Below are positions 8,062 through 17,927 of a stretch of DNA of 35,758 nucleotides, piece after piece. Both the position numbers and the translations under genes were made by a program. The notes under the pieces were generated by a model, which saw nothing but the letters and a program-made list of their open reading frames with translations, ran no database searches and was not told the origin of the DNA. Where the stretch lies: NCBI GenBank assembly GCA_028285645.1, contig JANQOV010000161.1, forward strand, positions 1-35,758, read 5' to 3'. How positions within the stretch are numbered: the stretch's first letter is position 1; every line of letters starts with the position of its first letter. This stretch comes from Hyphococcus sp. (lineage in GTDB: Bacteria > Pseudomonadota > Alphaproteobacteria > Caulobacterales > Parvularculaceae).

Positions 8062-9006
8062 ATGCGTGAGGAAGCACCAGTGGCAGTTATCGGACGCGAA
8101 GGCGTTGCGGAACCCTCGGAGGGAACGGTGCATTCAAACGGGTCCGGAAACGGTGTCCGATTGGGTCAGCGCGCGCATTTCGGCAGCGGGTCTGCCGTTC
8201 AGAGAATCATTGAGTTGGCGGCCGTGGCGCTCATTGCCATTCTCGCGGCGCGATTGTTCTGGCTCCTCTTCGCGCCGCTGCCGCTTCCGCAAGGAGAACC
8301 GCTGAATACGAGAGCGCAGCCGTCGGCGGCGGCGGCAATTGCTGTGGCCAATCCCTTTAAGACAGCGGCGGTCGCAGAAACCGCGGCTGAAACGGCGTCT
8401 CCAGACGTTGTAGAGACAACACTTAATCTTACCCTTACGGGCGTTTGGGTGGACGAAGCGGCGGCGTCTGCTTCAATCCAAATGCCTGACGGCGAGCAAA
8501 GGCGGTTCACCGTGGGAGACGAAATTATCGACGGCGTGACATTGGCGGCCGTGTATCCGGACCAGGCGATCATCCGGCGCGCAGGGGTGCGTGAAGCCCT
8601 TAAGTTCGAGTCAAAAGAGGTGTTCGATCGGCCGGCGGCGTCCGCACGGTCTTCTGGTTCGGCTCAGGCTCAATTGCGCTCAGGCGGCGAATTGCCGGCC
8701 AACATTGGCGCGAACGGGCCTGCGGGCTTTGCATCCATAATGCGCATCGCCCCAGCAACTTCCGAAACAGGCGAGCGAACCCTTGAACTTTATGCGGCGG
8801 GCAATCGCAGCGCTTTTGCGGCGTTCGGCTTGAGAGACGGAGACAAGCTGGTCTCAATTGACGGCATGGCGCCGCCAAGCAATCCAGCCGCACTAAGTTC
8901 TGTGTTGAGCAGTTTGCAGCGAAAATCATCGGCATCGCTGATCGTCGAGCGTGACGGCAAGGAGATACCGATCAACATTTCGCTAAGCGGTTTGAATTTG
9001 GAGTAG
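8062..9006 (+). CDS. gspC: Type II secretion inner-membrane protein GspC
   Basis: This 314-residue bitopic protein has a short cytoplasmic tail, one membrane helix (about residues 49-70) ending WLLFAPLPLP, an Ala-rich linker, an HR domain (LNLTLTGVWVDE through the RRFTVGDEI and AIIRRAGVREALKF blocks) and a C-terminal PDZ-like domain (FGLRDGDKLVSIDGM). GspC links the inner-membrane platform to the secretin GspD through the HR domain. The ATG at 8062 is preferred over an in-frame TTG at 8056; neither has a strong Shine-Dalgarno. It is the first gene of the rightward gsp operon and is placed correctly just before gspD. Confidence 0.9.
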   Translation: MREEAPVAVIGREGVAEPSEGTVHSNGSGNGVRLGQRAHFGSGSAVQRIIELAAVALIAILAARLFWLLFAPLPLPQGEPLNTRAQPSAAAAIAVANPFKTAAVAETAAETASPDVVETTLNLTLTGVWVDEAAASASIQMPDGEQRRFTVGDEIIDGVTLAAVYPDQAIIRRAGVREALKFESKEVFDRPAASARSSGSAQAQLRSGGELPANIGANGPAGFASIMRIAPATSETGERTLELYAAGNRSAFAAFGLRDGDKLVSIDGMAPPSNPAALSSVLSSLQRKSSASLIVERDGKEIPINISLSGLNLE

Positions 9007-9020
9007 GGTGTTTGGTGGTC

Positions 9021-11030
9021 ATGCGTAGTCTCTTTTCCATTGCAGCGGCGCTTGCTGTTTTCTCAACCCCGGTTTTGGGGCAAAGCGAAAATTGCGATGC
9101 CGAGTTGAATTATGAAGACGCTGATATTCGCGTTGTGATCGACGAAATCGCAGTGCGCACTGGACGCACATTTTTACTAGACCCATCCGTCCAAGGACGA
9201 GTGACCATCAAGTCGCCGCCCAATGGCGGCATATGCGCCGATGAAGCCTGGGAGCTTTTTCTGGCGCTGTTGCGCGTCAATGATTTCACCGCAACCCGGA
9301 TCAGCGAAGGGAAATACAAAATCGTACCTGTGCAGGATGCTGCGCGTATCGGCGGCGCCGTGTCTGATACGAAGGAGGCAGGCGACGCGTTTGTTACGCA
9401 GATCGTTCGCTTACGGTTTGTCGACGCACGCGAAGCGGCGGCCAATCTTGCACAGATTATTGGCAATAACGGTGTTGTAACGCCGATGCGCAGCGGTAAC
9501 GCCGTGATCATCGTAGACACCGCCGCGAACGCTGAACGCCTGCGTCGCGTGCTTGCAGAGCTCGACAAGGACACAACCATATACAGAACGATCGCCCTTA
9601 ATCACGCATCCGCGGCCGATGCAGCCCGCGTGATCAGCGAACTGGCGCAGGAAATTACAGAAGAGAGTGGCGGCAGCGGCGGCAATTTTTCGGTGGTGCC
9701 AATCGAAGCCAGCAACAGCGTGTTGATCCGCGCCGAACCTTCTCTTGTACGCCGCCTTGAGGGCGTTGTTGCGGAAATCGACCGCTTTGGCGAGAACACT
9801 TCCGATCTGGCGGTTGTATATCTCAATCACACCGATGCGGAAGAACTGGCGCCGCTGCTCGAAGAGGTCGCCAACAATCGCCCGCGGGGCTCGGCGGAGG
9901 GGGCGCCGACGCCGGAAAACCGCGCCACGATCTCCTACCATAAACCCAGCAATGCAATCATCATCAACGGCGACGCTGATATTCAGCGCACGCTGCAAAA
10001 TGTCATCGGCCAGCTTGATGTGCGCCGTCCGCAAGTGCTGGTTGAAGCGATCATCGTTGATGTCTCGGAGAATTTGGCGCGCGATTTGGGGGTTCAGTAC
10101 TTTCTCACAGGCGACAGTGACGGGCGCGTGCCGTTTTCCGCAACGAATTTTTCGTCGCAGCCTAATATGTTGGCGGCTGCGGGATCGGCGTTGCTGGAAA
10201 CGGGTAGTTTCCCAACGGGGCTGGATCAGGACGCCGCTGACTCGCTTTCGGAAGAGTTTGCAACGACTGCGTTAAATTCACTGCTTGGCGTGCAGGGTTT
10301 AGCCCTTGGCGGCGGCGTCGATATTGGCAACGGAAATATTTTTGGCGGGATTTTAACGGCGCTCCAAACAGATTCTGATTCAAACATTCTTTCAACGCCT
10401 TCCGTTGTAACCCTCGACAACCAGACTGCACGTCTTCAAGTGGGCCAGGAAATTCCGATAACCACTGGCGAAGCCGTGGGTACGGATTTCACGAATGCTT
10501 TCCGTACGGTCAATCGTGAACAGGTCGGTGTCATCCTTGAGGTCACGCCGCAGATCAATGACGGAGACAGCGTCACGCTTGAGCTGACGCAGGAGATTTC
10601 CAGCGTCGCCGGCCCCGTCATCGCCTCATCGACGGACCTCATCACGAACAAGCGCGAAATCACGACGACAGCCCTCGTCGATGATGGCGAAATTCTTGTG
10701 ATTGGCGGTCTCATCGACGACAGCCGTTTTCTTGACGAAGAGAAAGTGCCGCTTCTGGGCGATATACCGGGTGTTGGAAATCTCTTCAAATCGACGTCGC
10801 GGGAGCGTCGTCGTCAGAATTTGATGGTTTTCATTCGACCGACGATTATCCGTGACAAGGGCGTCGCGCGAGCGGCCACGAGGAAGAAGTTTGATTATTT
10901 ACGCGCCCGGGAATTGTTGATGAGGGGTAGCCCGGAATCCGATCTCGACAGATTGATCGACCAAGTGACGGGCGTCGACATACCGACTGTGAGCGTGAAG
11001 CCCGAGAAAAAACCACAGATAAGAGAATGA
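9021..11030 (+). CDS. gspD: Type II secretion outer-membrane secretin GspD
   Basis: This is about 669 residues from the ATG at 9021 (in-frame TTG 9012 and GTG 9015 are alternatives). A signal peptide ends near residue 20. Then come the N0 domain (YEDADIRVVIDEIAVRTGRTFLLDP), N1-N3 repeats (LRFVDAREAAANLAQII, TIALNHASAADAARVI, VVYLNHTDAEELAPLL) and the secretin pore domain. The pore domain is recognised by VGQEIPITTG, VGVILEVTPQIN, LVDDGEILVIGGLI and VPLLGDIPGVGNLF. The protein forms the gated outer-membrane channel. Its stop overlaps the gspE start by four bases. No gene resembling a classical GspS pilotin is seen in the window. Confidence 0.96.
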   Translation: MRSLFSIAAALAVFSTPVLGQSENCDAELNYEDADIRVVIDEIAVRTGRTFLLDPSVQGRVTIKSPPNGGICADEAWELFLALLRVNDFTATRISEGKYKIVPVQDAARIGGAVSDTKEAGDAFVTQIVRLRFVDAREAAANLAQIIGNNGVVTPMRSGNAVIIVDTAANAERLRRVLAELDKDTTIYRTIALNHASAADAARVISELAQEITEESGGSGGNFSVVPIEASNSVLIRAEPSLVRRLEGVVAEIDRFGENTSDLAVVYLNHTDAEELAPLLEEVANNRPRGSAEGAPTPENRATISYHKPSNAIIINGDADIQRTLQNVIGQLDVRRPQVLVEAIIVDVSENLARDLGVQYFLTGDSDGRVPFSATNFSSQPNMLAAAGSALLETGSFPTGLDQDAADSLSEEFATTALNSLLGVQGLALGGGVDIGNGNIFGGILTALQTDSDSNILSTPSVVTLDNQTARLQVGQEIPITTGEAVGTDFTNAFRTVNREQVGVILEVTPQINDGDSVTLELTQEISSVAGPVIASSTDLITNKREITTTALVDDGEILVIGGLIDDSRFLDEEKVPLLGDIPGVGNLFKSTSRERRRQNLMVFIRPTIIRDKGVARAATRKKFDYLRARELLMRGSPESDLDRLIDQVTGVDIPTVSVKPEKKPQIRE

Positions 11031-12532
11031 GCGAGGCTGTTTCATCTTCACCGGCGCGTCTTGCTTATGCGTTCGCCAAGGAGCGTGGAGTAATCGTGCT
11101 CGATGGAAACGCACGTCCGGTGGTGATCGGCGTGCGCGGCGAACCAGACCCCTGGTCGCTAATCGAGGCGCGGCGGGCTGTAGATGCGCCGATAATTGTA
11201 GACGAAATGCCGCCGGATGTGTTCGAGCGTCGCCTCTCGGAAATCTATTCCGTCGAGAGCATTTCGTCGGATGAATTTGAATTCGCTGAGGACGAGAGCG
11301 ATCTTGCTTCTCTCGCGGAAGGGCTGCCGAAAACAGCCGACTTGCTGGACAGCGAAAATGATGCGCCGGTCATCCGGCTCATCAATGCGCTGATTGCAGA
11401 GGCAGTGAAGGTCAAGGCATCGGACATTCATATCGAACCTTATGAAAAGGCTCTGTCGGTCCGTTTGCGTATCGACGGCGTGCTCCGAGAAGTGCTTTCG
11501 TTGCCAGCGCGCATGACGCCGGTACTGACATCGCGGGTCAAAGTAATGGCGCGCCTCGATATTGCCGAAAAACGCGTTCCGCAAGATGGCCGTATTTCGC
11601 TGGCGCTTGGCGGTAAGACGGTTGACGTTCGCGTTTCGACGTTGCCTGCGCGCTTTGGCGAGCGCGTTGTCATGCGTATTCTCGATAAGGACGAAGCGCG
11701 TCTTGATCTTGATGGCCTTGGCATGCCGGCGGATACGCTGGCGCGGTTCAAGCAGACCTTAGCGCGGCCCAACGGCGTTATCCTGGTCACCGGGCCCACC
11801 GGCTCAGGTAAAACGACGACGTTGTACGGCGCCTTGTCGTTGTTGAACGACCCAAGCCGCAATATCCTGACGGTTGAAGATCCTGTTGAGTACGCCATCG
11901 ACGGGATAGGCCAAACCCAGATCAATCCGAAAGTCGGCATGACATTCGCCACCGGCTTGCGCGCGATCCTTCGTCAGGACCCGGATATTGTGATGGTCGG
12001 GGAAATTCGCGATGTCGAAACGGCGGAAATCGCCGTACAAGCATCGCTCACCGGGCATCTCGTGCTTTCGACGGTACACACCAATTCTGCCGTCGGCGCC
12101 ATCACCCGGCTACGGGATATGGGTGTCGAGCCGTTTCTTTTGTCATCGACAGTTGCCGCGGTGCTTGCGCAACGCCTTGTGCGCCGGCTTTGCCCCACCT
12201 GCAAAGAGCCCTATGACGCAGACCCCGCCGAGCGAAAATTGATTGGCGCCAGCCCTCACGAACCTTGCGTTGTCTATCGCGCCAAGGGATGCGGGCGCTG
12301 CAATCATACGGGCTATGAGGGGCGCATTGGCGTCTACGAATTGGTTGTCATCGATGAGAAGCTAAAACGCCTCATTCATGACGACGCTGGCGAACAGGAG
12401 TTGGCCGCTTACGCCTTCCGCGCAAATGATACCTTGGCGCAATCGGGCTTTCGTCATGTCACAGCCGGGCTGACCTCGATTGAAGAAGTGCTGCGCGTCG
12501 TGCATCAGGACGAAGACGATGCCGGCCTTTGA
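11027..12532 (+). CDS. gspE: Type II secretion ATPase GspE
   Basis: This 501-residue cytoplasmic ATPase shows the Walker A motif GPTGSGKT (residues 256-263), the Asp box TVEDPVEY, a Walker B region ILRQDPDIVMVGEIRD and the His box LVLSTVHTN. The zinc-binding tetracysteine of GspE is present: C389-x2-C392 and C422-x2-C425. The N-terminal part (ASDIHIEPYEKALSVRLRIDG) is the usual N2 domain. It powers pseudopilus assembly. It starts in the gspD stop (ATGA) and overlaps the gspF start by 14 bases, consistent with translational coupling. Confidence 0.97.
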   Translation: MSEAVSSSPARLAYAFAKERGVIVLDGNARPVVIGVRGEPDPWSLIEARRAVDAPIIVDEMPPDVFERRLSEIYSVESISSDEFEFAEDESDLASLAEGLPKTADLLDSENDAPVIRLINALIAEAVKVKASDIHIEPYEKALSVRLRIDGVLREVLSLPARMTPVLTSRVKVMARLDIAEKRVPQDGRISLALGGKTVDVRVSTLPARFGERVVMRILDKDEARLDLDGLGMPADTLARFKQTLARPNGVILVTGPTGSGKTTTLYGALSLLNDPSRNILTVEDPVEYAIDGIGQTQINPKVGMTFATGLRAILRQDPDIVMVGEIRDVETAEIAVQASLTGHLVLSTVHTNSAVGAITRLRDMGVEPFLLSSTVAAVLAQRLVRRLCPTCKEPYDADPAERKLIGASPHEPCVVYRAKGCGRCNHTGYEGRIGVYELVVIDEKLKRLIHDDAGEQELAAYAFRANDTLAQSGFRHVTAGLTSIEEVLRVVHQDEDDAGL

Positions 12533-13733
12533 ATATGAAGCGCTTGACGGCGCCGGCCGATCGCGCCGCGGCGTCGTTGCGGCAGACAGTCCGCGACAGG
12601 CAAGGCGGGAGCTCCGCCGGCTCGAATTGACGCCTGTTGAAATTTCAGCGCCGCGTTCCGAGCGTCCCGCGAGCGGATTGTGGCAATCGGAGCCGCGCCT
12701 TTCTGCGGGCGAACTGGTGACGGTGACGCGGCAACTGGCGGCGCTCATTGGCGCTGCGACGCCGTTGGAAGAGGCGCTGAACGCTGTCGCTCTGCAAACT
12801 GACAAGCCCGGTGCGCGCACGCGTCTGCTTGCGGTGCGCGAACGGGTGATGGAAGGCTGGCGTTTTGCTGACGCGCTTGGCGAAGATCCAAGATCATTTC
12901 CCGACCTTTATCGTGCAGTTATTGCAGCGGGTGAGACTTCTGGCGACCTCGGCGGCGTCCTTGAACGATTGGCCACTATGCTGGAGAAAAACCGCGCTAT
13001 GAAGGGCAAGGCTATCGCTTCGCTGATTTACCCGGCGGCGTTGGCGGTGGTGGCGGGCGGCGTGGTCACGGCTTTGATGATTTTCGTGGTGCCCAAGATT
13101 GTCGAACAGTTTAACGCCTTTGACGCGCAACTGCCTTTTCTCACACGCATGGTGATTGGCGTCTCGGATGCTATCGCCAATTATGGCGCATACGCATTAC
13201 TGGCTCTTATTGTGTTGGGCGTTGGTTTTTGGCGCGCCATGAAACAAAAGCAGTTCAGGCTTGCTTTTGACCGACAGCTGTTGCGCGCGCCGATCTTCGG
13301 CAATCTCGCAAGAGGCGTTGACGGCGCAAGATTTGCGCGCACTCTGGCGACGCTCTTTGCTGGCGGCGCGCCGTTGCTGGATAGCATTGTCGGCGCCCAG
13401 CGGACGGTTTCGAACGCGCATATTCGCGACCGACTCGAACGCACGGTGACGATGGTCTCGGAGGGGGCGTCTCTCGCGGCGGGCCTTCGTCGCGCGGGCG
13501 TGCTGCCGCCGATGCTCACCCATATGGTAGCTGCCGGCGAACGCTCAGGGGCCTTGCCGGAGCTCCTTGACAAGTCGGCGCTGCAGCTTGAAGAGGAATT
13601 CGAAACGGCGTCGACGGTGGCGCTTAGGCTTCTCGAACCTGCGATCATTATCGCCATGGGCGGCGCTGTCCTTGTCATCGTTTTGTCAATCATGCTGCCG
13701 ATCTTGCGGCTCAACAGCTTGGCTGCCGGATAA
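12519..13733 (+). CDS. gspF: Type II secretion inner-membrane platform protein GspF
   Basis: This 404-residue protein starts at an ATG inside the end of gspE (MPAFEYEALDGAGRSRRGVV). That N-terminus is typical for GspF, so the longer open frame upstream is not used. Two T2SF repeats are visible (LAALIGAATPLEEALNAVA and LATLFAGGAPLLDSIVGA) with three membrane helices, the last being AIIIAMGGAVLVIVLSIMLPI. It connects the ATPase to the growing pseudopilus. Confidence 0.96.
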   Translation: MPAFEYEALDGAGRSRRGVVAADSPRQARRELRRLELTPVEISAPRSERPASGLWQSEPRLSAGELVTVTRQLAALIGAATPLEEALNAVALQTDKPGARTRLLAVRERVMEGWRFADALGEDPRSFPDLYRAVIAAGETSGDLGGVLERLATMLEKNRAMKGKAIASLIYPAALAVVAGGVVTALMIFVVPKIVEQFNAFDAQLPFLTRMVIGVSDAIANYGAYALLALIVLGVGFWRAMKQKQFRLAFDRQLLRAPIFGNLARGVDGARFARTLATLFAGGAPLLDSIVGAQRTVSNAHIRDRLERTVTMVSEGASLAAGLRRAGVLPPMLTHMVAAGERSGALPELLDKSALQLEEEFETASTVALRLLEPAIIIAMGGAVLVIVLSIMLPILRLNSLAAG

Positions 13734-13768
13734 AGGTCCGGTCCGCCGCTGCGGTGTGGAGTGAAACA

Positions 13769-14236
13769 ATGGAAACAAACAGATTTGAACGTGAAACGGT
13801 TTCGATTACGCAGCGTCGTCAACGCGGCATCACCCTGGTTGAGTTGCTTGTTGTCCTCGGCATACTGGCGTTGATTTCAGCGGTTGTCGTCATCAATGTG
13901 CTGCCGGAGCGTGACCGAGCTGCCGTTCGAAAAGCGCAGATCGATATTGGCGTGTTGTCAACAGCGCTTGATCAATATCGCCTCGACATGCTGAATTATC
14001 CGACGACGGAGCAGGGGCTTGAAGCGCTGCGCACGCTTCCTTCCAATACACGGCGTGCAGACAATTATCGGCCCGGCGGTTACTTAAAGACAATGCCGCT
14101 TGATCCTTGGGGCAATCCCTATCAATACGCCATTCCCGGTGAACACAGCGCGTACGATCTTTATTCGTTTGGCGCCGATGGAGAACGCGGCGGTGAAGGT
14201 CTCGACGCGGATATCGGCAATTGGCAGGAGAACTGA
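13769..14236 (+). CDS. gspG: Major pseudopilin GspG
   Basis: From the ATG at 13769 it encodes 155 residues with a 20-residue basic leader ending RRQRG, cut before ITLVE (Glu at mature position 5), followed by the pilin helix. The GspG-specific C-terminal blocks are complete: YPTTEQGLEALRT, GGYLKTMPLDPWGNPYQY and YDLYSFGADG. GGAG lies seven bases upstream. An in-frame GTG at 13754 adds five residues. A 35-base gap with a GC-rich hairpin separates it from gspF, one of the few gaps in the operon. Confidence 0.96.
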   Translation: METNRFERETVSITQRRQRGITLVELLVVLGILALISAVVVINVLPERDRAAVRKAQIDIGVLSTALDQYRLDMLNYPTTEQGLEALRTLPSNTRRADNYRPGGYLKTMPLDPWGNPYQYAIPGEHSAYDLYSFGADGERGGEGLDADIGNWQEN

Positions 14237-14736
14237 CAAAAAGGCGCCGCGCAAATCGCGGCCTGACGCTGGTCGAGTTGCTGGTGGTGCTGGCGATTGT
14301 TGCGTTGATCGCCAGTGTGATTGCTCTAAATGCGCCGGCGCCGGCGAATGACGCGCGCACTGAAGCTGACCGATTTGCCGCGCGCCTTAAAGCTGCATCA
14401 CAACAGGCGATTATGACCGGAACGGTGATTGGGCTCGACCTAAACCAGGCTGATTATCGTTTTTATACCTATCATCGCGGCGACTGGTCTTTGGCGGATG
14501 CAGCGGAGCTTCATGCTGACCAGTTTCCTGACGGTGTTTCCGTTTCCATTGACATTGCCGGCGCGCCGAAAACAGAAGAGCGCCAAGAAAAAGTGGCGGA
14601 TGAAGCGCCTGACATCTTCTTTTCGCCCACCGGCGAAACCACGCCAATGAAAGTTGAGCTTCGATCGAAGCGACGACTTTGGATCGTGGAGATGGACGCC
14701 GGCGGGGCAATTCAGGTGATACGTGACGATGCGTGA
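14221..14736 (+). CDS. gspH: Minor pseudopilin GspH
   Basis: This frame encodes up to 171 residues with a short basic leader, the cleavage site NRG|LTLVELLVVLAI and Glu at mature position 5. GspH-like features follow (ADRFAARLKAASQQAIMTGTVIGLDL, DIFFSPTGETTPM). No ATG is available upstream of the pilin helix. The start must be TTG at 14221, overlapping gspG by 16 bases, or a CTG at 14233, so the exact start is uncertain. The gene sits at the expected place between gspG and gspI. Confidence 0.9.
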   Translation: MAGELTKRRRANRGLTLVELLVVLAIVALIASVIALNAPAPANDARTEADRFAARLKAASQQAIMTGTVIGLDLNQADYRFYTYHRGDWSLADAAELHADQFPDGVSVSIDIAGAPKTEERQEKVADEAPDIFFSPTGETTPMKVELRSKRRLWIVEMDAGGAIQVIRDDA

Positions 14737-15091
14737 TAGACAGCAGCGCGGGATTACCCTTGTCGAGACTCTTGTCGCGCTCGCCATTATGGGGCTGACC
14801 ACCGCTGCGACTTTGTCTCTAATTGGTCAGAACACGCGCTATATTGCTGATGCTGAAGATCGCGCCTTCGCTTCCATCGCTGTCGATAACCTGATGGTGG
14901 AGAGCCTTGCCTTGTCGTCCATTGAACTTGGTGATGAAACCGGCCCTGTGACAGTCGGAGATCGTACCTGGACGTTTACACGCCGCATTGAAGAATCGCC
15001 AGTTGACGGATTGCTTGTTGTTGAAATCGATATTGCGCGCGATAGCGGTCAAGTGGTTGCAAGCGCTACGAGCCTGCGACGGGAGCCTTAA
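14729..15091 (+). CDS. gspI: Minor pseudopilin GspI
   Basis: This 120-residue pseudopilin starts at an ATG at 14729, within the last codons of gspH; an in-frame GTG lies six bases upstream. The leader is very short (MRDRQQRG), followed by ITLVETLVALAIMGL with Glu5. The rest matches GspI: FASIAVDNLMVE, a strand-rich tail and WTFTRRIEESPVDGLLVVEIDIA. GspI helps start the pseudopilus tip with GspJ and GspK. Confidence 0.93.
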   Translation: MRDRQQRGITLVETLVALAIMGLTTAATLSLIGQNTRYIADAEDRAFASIAVDNLMVESLALSSIELGDETGPVTVGDRTWTFTRRIEESPVDGLLVVEIDIARDSGQVVASATSLRREP

Positions 15092-15751
15092 ATGAAACGG
15101 GCAGCGCAATACGGGTTCACGCTAGCGGAAGTCCTGGTGGCGTTGTTGATTTTTTCCCTGATCGCCGCCGCGAGCGTTTATGCGCTCAATTTAGGCGTCA
15201 ACGCGCGCGATCAGCTTGGCGATGCTGATGAAGCGCTGAAAGAGCTGCAGTTAGCGCGCATGCTGATCAAAGAAGACACAGCGCAAATCGTCATGCGTCC
15301 CGTGCGCGATGAATTCGGCGCAACGGCGCCGGCTCCCTTTCAGGGCGGCCGGAACATTGTGCGCAGCCGCATCGAGGACGATGAACAGATTTTGGTGTCA
15401 TTTACGCGCGCCGGGTGGCTTAATCCGCAAGCGTCTGCGCCCCGGAGCGCCTTGCAATATGTTGAATACCTGAAACGCGGCAATGCTGTTATCCGGCGTT
15501 CGCGGCCTTACCTCGACGACGCCCGCGGCGCATCGCGCGTAGAACGCGTGCTGTTCTCAAACGTTGAGACAGCCGCGGCTGAGTTTGTGGTCGGCGAGTT
15601 TCGCGGCGAGCTTGAGTGGACAAACGAATGGCCGGTATCCGGCTCGGGACCGGCCGCCCCGATTGCCATGGCGTTGATAGTTGGGTCAGCCAATGGAGAG
15701 GAGATCCGGCATTTGTTCTGGATCGGCAGCCTTGGCGGTGTTGGCGTATGA
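15092..15751 (+). CDS. gspJ: Minor pseudopilin GspJ
   Basis: This 219-residue protein has its ATG directly adjoining the gspI stop. The leader MKRAAQYG is followed by FTLAEVLVALLIFSLIAA with Glu5. The mature part shows typical GspJ segments (LQLARMLIKEDTAQIVMRPVRD, SFTRAGWLNPQ, LQYVEYL). GGGAG lies about seven bases before the start. It should form the tip complex with GspI and GspK. Confidence 0.94.
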   Translation: MKRAAQYGFTLAEVLVALLIFSLIAAASVYALNLGVNARDQLGDADEALKELQLARMLIKEDTAQIVMRPVRDEFGATAPAPFQGGRNIVRSRIEDDEQILVSFTRAGWLNPQASAPRSALQYVEYLKRGNAVIRRSRPYLDDARGASRVERVLFSNVETAAAEFVVGEFRGELEWTNEWPVSGSGPAAPIAMALIVGSANGEEIRHLFWIGSLGGVGV

Positions 15752-16731
15752 GCAGTTCAAAGGCGCATAGCAAAGGCCAGCGCGGCGCTGCATTGATCAT
15801 CGTGCTTTTACTTGCTGCAGCGCTCGCTTTCGTTGTCCTTACGATCATTGAACAAACATCTTTGACGACAGCGCGAAGCGTCAATGAACGCGCCCGTTCT
15901 GAAAGTCTTTGGCGCGCGTTAGGGGCTGAGACCTTGGGCGCGGCGGCGATAGAGGCGGTGCTTGAGGCCAGCCCGGATAGAATGTCATTGGACGATCCGT
16001 GGGCGGTAGAGCCTCTCGTCGTTCCCATGGAAGACGGCGCCGCGCGATTGTTTTTCATCGACGCCACACGTTGCTTCAATGTCAATAGTCTCGCACAAGA
16101 GTCCGGCGTCAATGCTGATGCGGTGGCTGAATTTATAAGACTGGCGAGGCATCTGGGCTTAGGCGATGCTGAGGGCGAGCGCATTGCCCAAACCATTATT
16201 GACTGGATTGATCTTGATAACGCCAGACAACCCCAAGGCGCCGAGGACGAATACTACACCAGCCTTGCAGAGCCTTATCGGACCGGCGGCGCGCCATTGG
16301 CCGACATCTCCGAACTGCGCGCCATGCGCGGAATGACGCGCGAACTTTATGCGGCGCTGAAGCCGTATCTCTGCGCTCATCCGGACGGCGCGCCGTCAAA
16401 CTTGAACATCAACATGCTGCGGGAAGGGGACGCGCCAGTTCTTGCTGCGGCGCTCGGCGAAGACTTAAGCGTTGGAGAGGCGGAAGCGGTTATTGCTGCC
16501 AGGCCGCCTGGCGGTTATGAGGATTTGAGCAATTTCTGGTCGCAGCCGCCGCTGGACACGCTTAACTTTGAGCAAAACGTAAAATCCAGAATTAAGCTGA
16601 CGTCACAATATCTGCTGGGACGCGCGGAAATTGCCTTTGATACGGCATTTTTAGAAATGACGATTATGTATGATCTGGCGCAAGGCGGAAACCCGCGCGT
16701 CCTGCGTCGGCGACTGGGAGCTTCCGAGTGA
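15748..16731 (+). CDS. gspK: Minor pseudopilin GspK (tip protein)
   Basis: This 327-residue protein starts at an ATG overlapping the gspJ stop by four bases; a longer in-frame opening inside gspJ is not used. The leader ends GQRG, followed by AALIIVLLLAAALAF, which lacks Glu5 as GspK proteins do. The large periplasmic T2SSK domain is recognised by FFIDATRCFNVNSL, IDWIDLDNARQPQGAEDEYY and PADI/ELR-like GGAPLADISELRAM. GspK caps the pseudopilus. Confidence 0.95.
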   Translation: MSSSKAHSKGQRGAALIIVLLLAAALAFVVLTIIEQTSLTTARSVNERARSESLWRALGAETLGAAAIEAVLEASPDRMSLDDPWAVEPLVVPMEDGAARLFFIDATRCFNVNSLAQESGVNADAVAEFIRLARHLGLGDAEGERIAQTIIDWIDLDNARQPQGAEDEYYTSLAEPYRTGGAPLADISELRAMRGMTRELYAALKPYLCAHPDGAPSNLNINMLREGDAPVLAAALGEDLSVGEAEAVIAARPPGGYEDLSNFWSQPPLDTLNFEQNVKSRIKLTSQYLLGRAEIAFDTAFLEMTIMYDLAQGGNPRVLRRRLGASE

Positions 16732-17927
16732 GCGAAACCCTAATTCTCATTTTGGGACACGAACCCGAAGCGCCGGTGCGCTGGGCGTTTGTAAAGGACG
16801 CTGAAATCGCCACGACCGGCGCCGGCGGATCTGCGGCGGACCTTCACGCAATCACAGAACGCGCCGCTGCGGCGCGAATGTGCATCGCCGTGTTGCCGGG
16901 CGAGCAGGTGGCCATGCGGGCGATCCCGTCACCGCCTAAAAACGCCGCCAAGTTCCGGGCGGCGGCTGCTTATTTGCTTGAAGATGAGCTCGCTGAAAAC
17001 CTCGATACACTGCATATTGCAACGGCCTATCGAGATGGCGCAGGTCAGGCGCTTGCTGTTAAGAAATCAATTGTCGACAATTGGCAGGACGCATTCGCAG
17101 AAGCTGGCCTGACGCCGGATATTCTGACGGCGGATTTTTCCTTGTTGCCGGTTTCTCCCGACACTGCTTTTTTTGTATTTGAATCCCTAAGAATTGTCGG
17201 CGTCGGCGGTGGCGAGGGCTTCGCAGCAGAACGTCCCCTTGCAGACGCTCTAGCCAAGTCGATTTCAACGAATGATCAGATCACACGCATTGTTGCTTAC
17301 AGCGATGGCGGCGATGAAGCGCTCGATTTTGCTGGTAAGGAAGCTGAATGGCGCCGAGCAGATGGGCCAGTTTCATTATTCGCCATTCTGGAAAAAATTA
17401 CGGAGCAGGATCGAATTCCAAATTTCTTGCACGGCGCTTACCGAAGGAAAATGAACTGGCGCGGCGCTGTTGGCGCTTGGAGACGTACTGGCGCGTTTGC
17501 AGCTGCTTGTCTTGTTGCGCTGGTTGCAGTGACAATTGCTGACGGCGTGCGTTCGACGCGGCTGGCCGCGGCGTTCGAAGACAAAGCGGCGGAAGTTCAC
17601 CTTGCTGCGTTTCCAGATGCTTCGGGCGTCGAGCCGGTCGCCCATGCGCGGCAGATTCTCAGCACGCAAGCTGAAGGGCCGGCGTTTTTGCAGTTGTCGG
17701 CGGAATTTGCCCGAAGTCTGGAAAACGCCGGTGACATTCAAGTCGACCGCTTGCGCTACAACGCAGCACGCAACGAATTTTCGGCCAATCTGCGTTTTGG
17801 CGATATCAACGATCTTGAAGCCTTTAAGAAAGCGTTGGCCGCGCGAGGCGTGATCGCGACAGAGTCCGGGGACGTTCGTCGGTCCGGCGGGCACTATATT
17901 GGCGAACTGCAGGTGACCGCGTCATGA
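16728..17927 (+). CDS. gspL: Type II secretion protein GspL
   Basis: This 399-residue protein starts with GTG at 16728 overlapping the gspK stop. The N-terminal two thirds is the cytoplasmic actin-like domain that holds GspE (VLPGEQVAMRAIPSPPKNAAKFRAAAAYLLEDELAE is characteristic of the family). One membrane helix (AFAAACLVALVAVTIA) and a periplasmic ferredoxin-like domain follow. It pairs with GspM in the platform. Confidence 0.92.
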   Translation: MSETLILILGHEPEAPVRWAFVKDAEIATTGAGGSAADLHAITERAAAARMCIAVLPGEQVAMRAIPSPPKNAAKFRAAAAYLLEDELAENLDTLHIATAYRDGAGQALAVKKSIVDNWQDAFAEAGLTPDILTADFSLLPVSPDTAFFVFESLRIVGVGGGEGFAAERPLADALAKSISTNDQITRIVAYSDGGDEALDFAGKEAEWRRADGPVSLFAILEKITEQDRIPNFLHGAYRRKMNWRGAVGAWRRTGAFAAACLVALVAVTIADGVRSTRLAAAFEDKAAEVHLAAFPDASGVEPVAHARQILSTQAEGPAFLQLSAEFARSLENAGDIQVDRLRYNAARNEFSANLRFGDINDLEAFKKALAARGVIATESGDVRRSGGHYIGELQVTAS